Part shown: positions 7,081 through 8,308 of the stretch, one piece after another
How positions within the stretch are numbered: the stretch's first letter is position 1
Layout: each line of letters opens with the position of its first letter
Assembly (NCBI GenBank): GCA_947070915.1
Contig: CAMTDY010000128.1
Coordinates: forward strand, 1 to 8,308
DNA: 8,308 nucleotides
Source of the DNA: an uncultured Roseburia sp.
GTDB taxonomy: Bacteria; Bacillota; Clostridia; Lachnospirales; Lachnospiraceae
Direction: 5' to 3'
Made by a program: the position numbers and the translations under genes
The notes under the pieces: model-generated
What the model was told of the DNA's origin: nothing
What the model saw: the letters and a program-made list of their open reading frames with translations, nothing else
The model's database searches: none

Positions 7081-7169
7081 CAAAACTTTTGTTTTTGGTT
7101 CCATAATTATATATTATCCGTTTTGAGCTGATCCGTCAAGCAGATGATGGAACCCTGGAATTTGTGCCA

Positions 7170-7682
7170 TCATCCCCCTTGATCTTTTTTTCGCGCCTCC
7201 TCTTTAAATTTCCTTTCATTCTCCCCTTCTTCCGGAATTTTATTTTCTTCTTTGGGAAGCATAAGGCGAAACAGGAAGTAGGCACATCTTATACTGCAAG
7301 CCAGAAAGGTAATTACAGAAAACAACCATACATAAAACAACGCCTCTTTTATTTGCACTCTTACATCTATCCTAAAATAACTAACAGTAATTATCATTAT
7401 CAGACAGGCGCCAGAAATAATTGTTTCTACGTAGTATGATTTTAGTAAGTCGCCTCCATACTCCACCACTTTATCTACGTAATTGCCTTTTTTTCTTAGT
7501 GATAATACAACGGGAAACATTGCAGCAACAAAGCCGAGCAGTATGGCGCACATATTTGATGTTGAGTCCAACGCGTTATTATATCCCTGGCTATCTACCA
7601 TGTTGTCCCCCGCCAATAACCACAATACAACAATGCTGCCCGCCGTTATATATGGGTATATCCTTTCAAAAATTCTCCCCAC
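7170..7682 (-). CDS. Small membrane protein of unknown function, about four transmembrane segments
   Basis: I do not recognise this 170-residue protein. Hydrophobic stretches at about 10-25, 42-62, 84-103 and 113-141 suggest four membrane helices. The stretch between the second and third is basic and soluble (SLRKKGNYVDKVVEYGG), and the C-terminal tail, about 143-170, is highly charged (many Lys/Glu) and ends in DQGG. By the positive-inside rule the tail and middle loop are probably cytoplasmic. The start is GTG at 7682, immediately after the TAA of the upstream gene (TAAGTG), with AAAGGG a few bases before it, so translation is coupled to that gene. The pair is AT-rich compared with the metabolic genes to the left and is closed by the terminator at 7047-7080. 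A membrane effector partnered with a soluble sensor is one possible reading, but nothing here proves it. Confidence 0.8.
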   Translation of the reverse strand: MGRIFERIYPYITAGSIVVLWLLAGDNMVDSQGYNNALDSTSNMCAILLGFVAAMFPVVLSLRKKGNYVDKVVEYGGDLLKSYYVETIISGACLIMIITVSYFRIDVRVQIKEALFYVWLFSVITFLACSIRCAYFLFRLMLPKEENKIPEEGENERKFKEEARKKDQGG

Positions 7683-8263
7683 TTAATCACCCTTTCCGTT
7701 TATCTGTATAAAGTTTTGCCGCATAAATTCGTTCTTCATTTTGTCAAACACAATATCCAGATTTAACCTTTTCTTCCCTTTGATTTTAAATTCAATGGAT
7801 GAATATATTTTATTCTGAAGCAGATCAATACACTCTATTTCTCCTGTAATATCATTATGCATAGACACTTTGGCTGTACTGACATTTACTGATCTATTTA
7901 TTATATCATCTATTATATTCTGTGATTCTTGTGGAGACAGCTCAGCGTTCCTGTGTCTCCCAACTCCTAATTTTATACGATAAGACAAACAACCAATTTT
8001 CGAAAAACCGTCTATTATCGTTTTAAGAGGAGAACTTTTTAAACTATCCTTATCGTACATGCCATCACAGGAAACTTCGATTGTTCTAATTTTATTTTTT
8101 GCAAGTTCTTTTCTTGAAACTATTTTTGTAACAGGAACAAAGCCGACTTTTTTCCCATCCTCTTCTCTTGTTTTATTTATAAATTCTGTTATTCTTGCGA
8201 TTGTCAGAGACATTCTGTTTATCTGCATCATAAAAACATTTTTGTTTCTGTCATATAATATGT
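7683..8263 (-). CDS. Soluble protein of unknown function, N terminus off the contig
   Basis: The frame is open to the end of real sequence at 8263. An ATG at 8231 would give 182 residues, but it has no ribosome binding site, and ten further in-frame codons upstream (ILYDRNKNVF) read like ordinary protein, so the true start probably lies beyond the contig. The visible part is soluble and basic, with mixed alpha/beta character. Numbered from that ATG, notable stretches are KNKIRTIEVSCDG (45-57), the basic GVGRHR (89-94), a helix at about 99-113, and GEIECIDLLQNK (130-141) in a predicted beta region. From memory, the arrangement recalls proteins labelled DUF6731, but I cannot verify this and hold it loosely. 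No catalytic motif or membrane segment is evident. Its TAA abuts the GTG of the membrane-protein gene, so the two form one operon. Base composition is strongly AT-rich (18 of 60 G/C in positions 8041-8100, against 31 of 60 in 1261-1320 within cysK). Confidence 0.8.
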
Positions 8264-8308
8264 CTGTCTCTTATACACATCTGACGCTGCCGACGATAAG
8301 GCTCGTGG
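8264..8308. other. Illumina Nextera adapter read-through, not genomic
   Basis: Positions 8264-8282 are exactly the 19-bp Tn5 mosaic end (CTGTCTCTTATACACATCT). Positions 8283-8296 are the GACGCTGCCGACGA part of the Nextera Read 1 adapter in reverse complement. The next eight bases, 8297-8304 (TAAGGCTC), are the reverse complement of GAGCCTTA, which I recall as Nextera i5 index S521. GTGG follows where the flow-cell primer should begin GTGT. This is untrimmed library adapter at a contig end, not a natural Tn5 or IS50 copy. Confidence 0.97.

Noticed and set aside
7164..7711. Plus-strand frames opposite the membrane-protein gene
   Set aside because: They are low-complexity shadows without ribosome binding sites; the minus-strand gene has coupled translation and a terminator.
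8264..8282. Natural Tn5/IS50 transposon end
   Set aside because: The engineered 19-bp mosaic end is followed directly by the Nextera linker and an index, which shows library adapter.

Overview
The window looks like one end of a draft contig from a Gram-positive, spore-forming Clostridia-type bacterium, most likely a Lachnospiraceae-like gut anaerobe. The grounds are an Rrf2-cysK pair, a BmrCD/TM287-288-type heterodimeric ABC exporter, a SpoIID-like gene typical of clostridial genomes, and strong GGAGG-type ribosome binding sites. Genus cannot be fixed from the sequence. Nearly all genes lie on the minus strand.

Layout: (1) Positions 1-692 (-) hold araD, L-ribulose-5-phosphate 4-epimerase, lacking only its last residue or residues at the window edge, with a clear sigma-A promoter at 753-781. 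(2) Positions 856-2264 (-) hold an rrf2-cysK operon: an Rrf2 regulator with three cysteines and a cysteine synthase, behind a near-consensus promoter at 2324-2352 and followed by a hairpin at 806-838. (3) Positions 2399-5865 (-) hold two translationally coupled ABC half-transporters. Their motifs predict one degenerate and one catalytically competent ATP site. (4) Positions 6016-6999 (+) hold a divergently transcribed SpoIID-like protein whose 3' part is replaced by unrelated sequence after about position 6918. (5) Positions 7170-8263 (-) hold an AT-rich two-gene cassette: a soluble protein of unknown function (N terminus off the contig) and, starting right after its stop codon, a small membrane protein with about four transmembrane segments. 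A strong terminator at 7047-7080 ends this unit. (6) Positions 8264-8308 are not biological: they are the Tn5 mosaic end plus Illumina Nextera adapter and index, so the genome sequence ends at 8263.

The first 6.9 kb is ordinary housekeeping and accessory metabolism. The part worth following up is the right end. A spore/cell-wall-type gene is cut off, the DNA becomes AT-rich, and a tightly coupled soluble-plus-membrane pair of unknown function follows. That organisation fits an acquired accessory cassette, possibly a defence or toxin-like system, but nothing in the sequence proves that function. Because the contig ends in adapter, misassembly must be excluded first.
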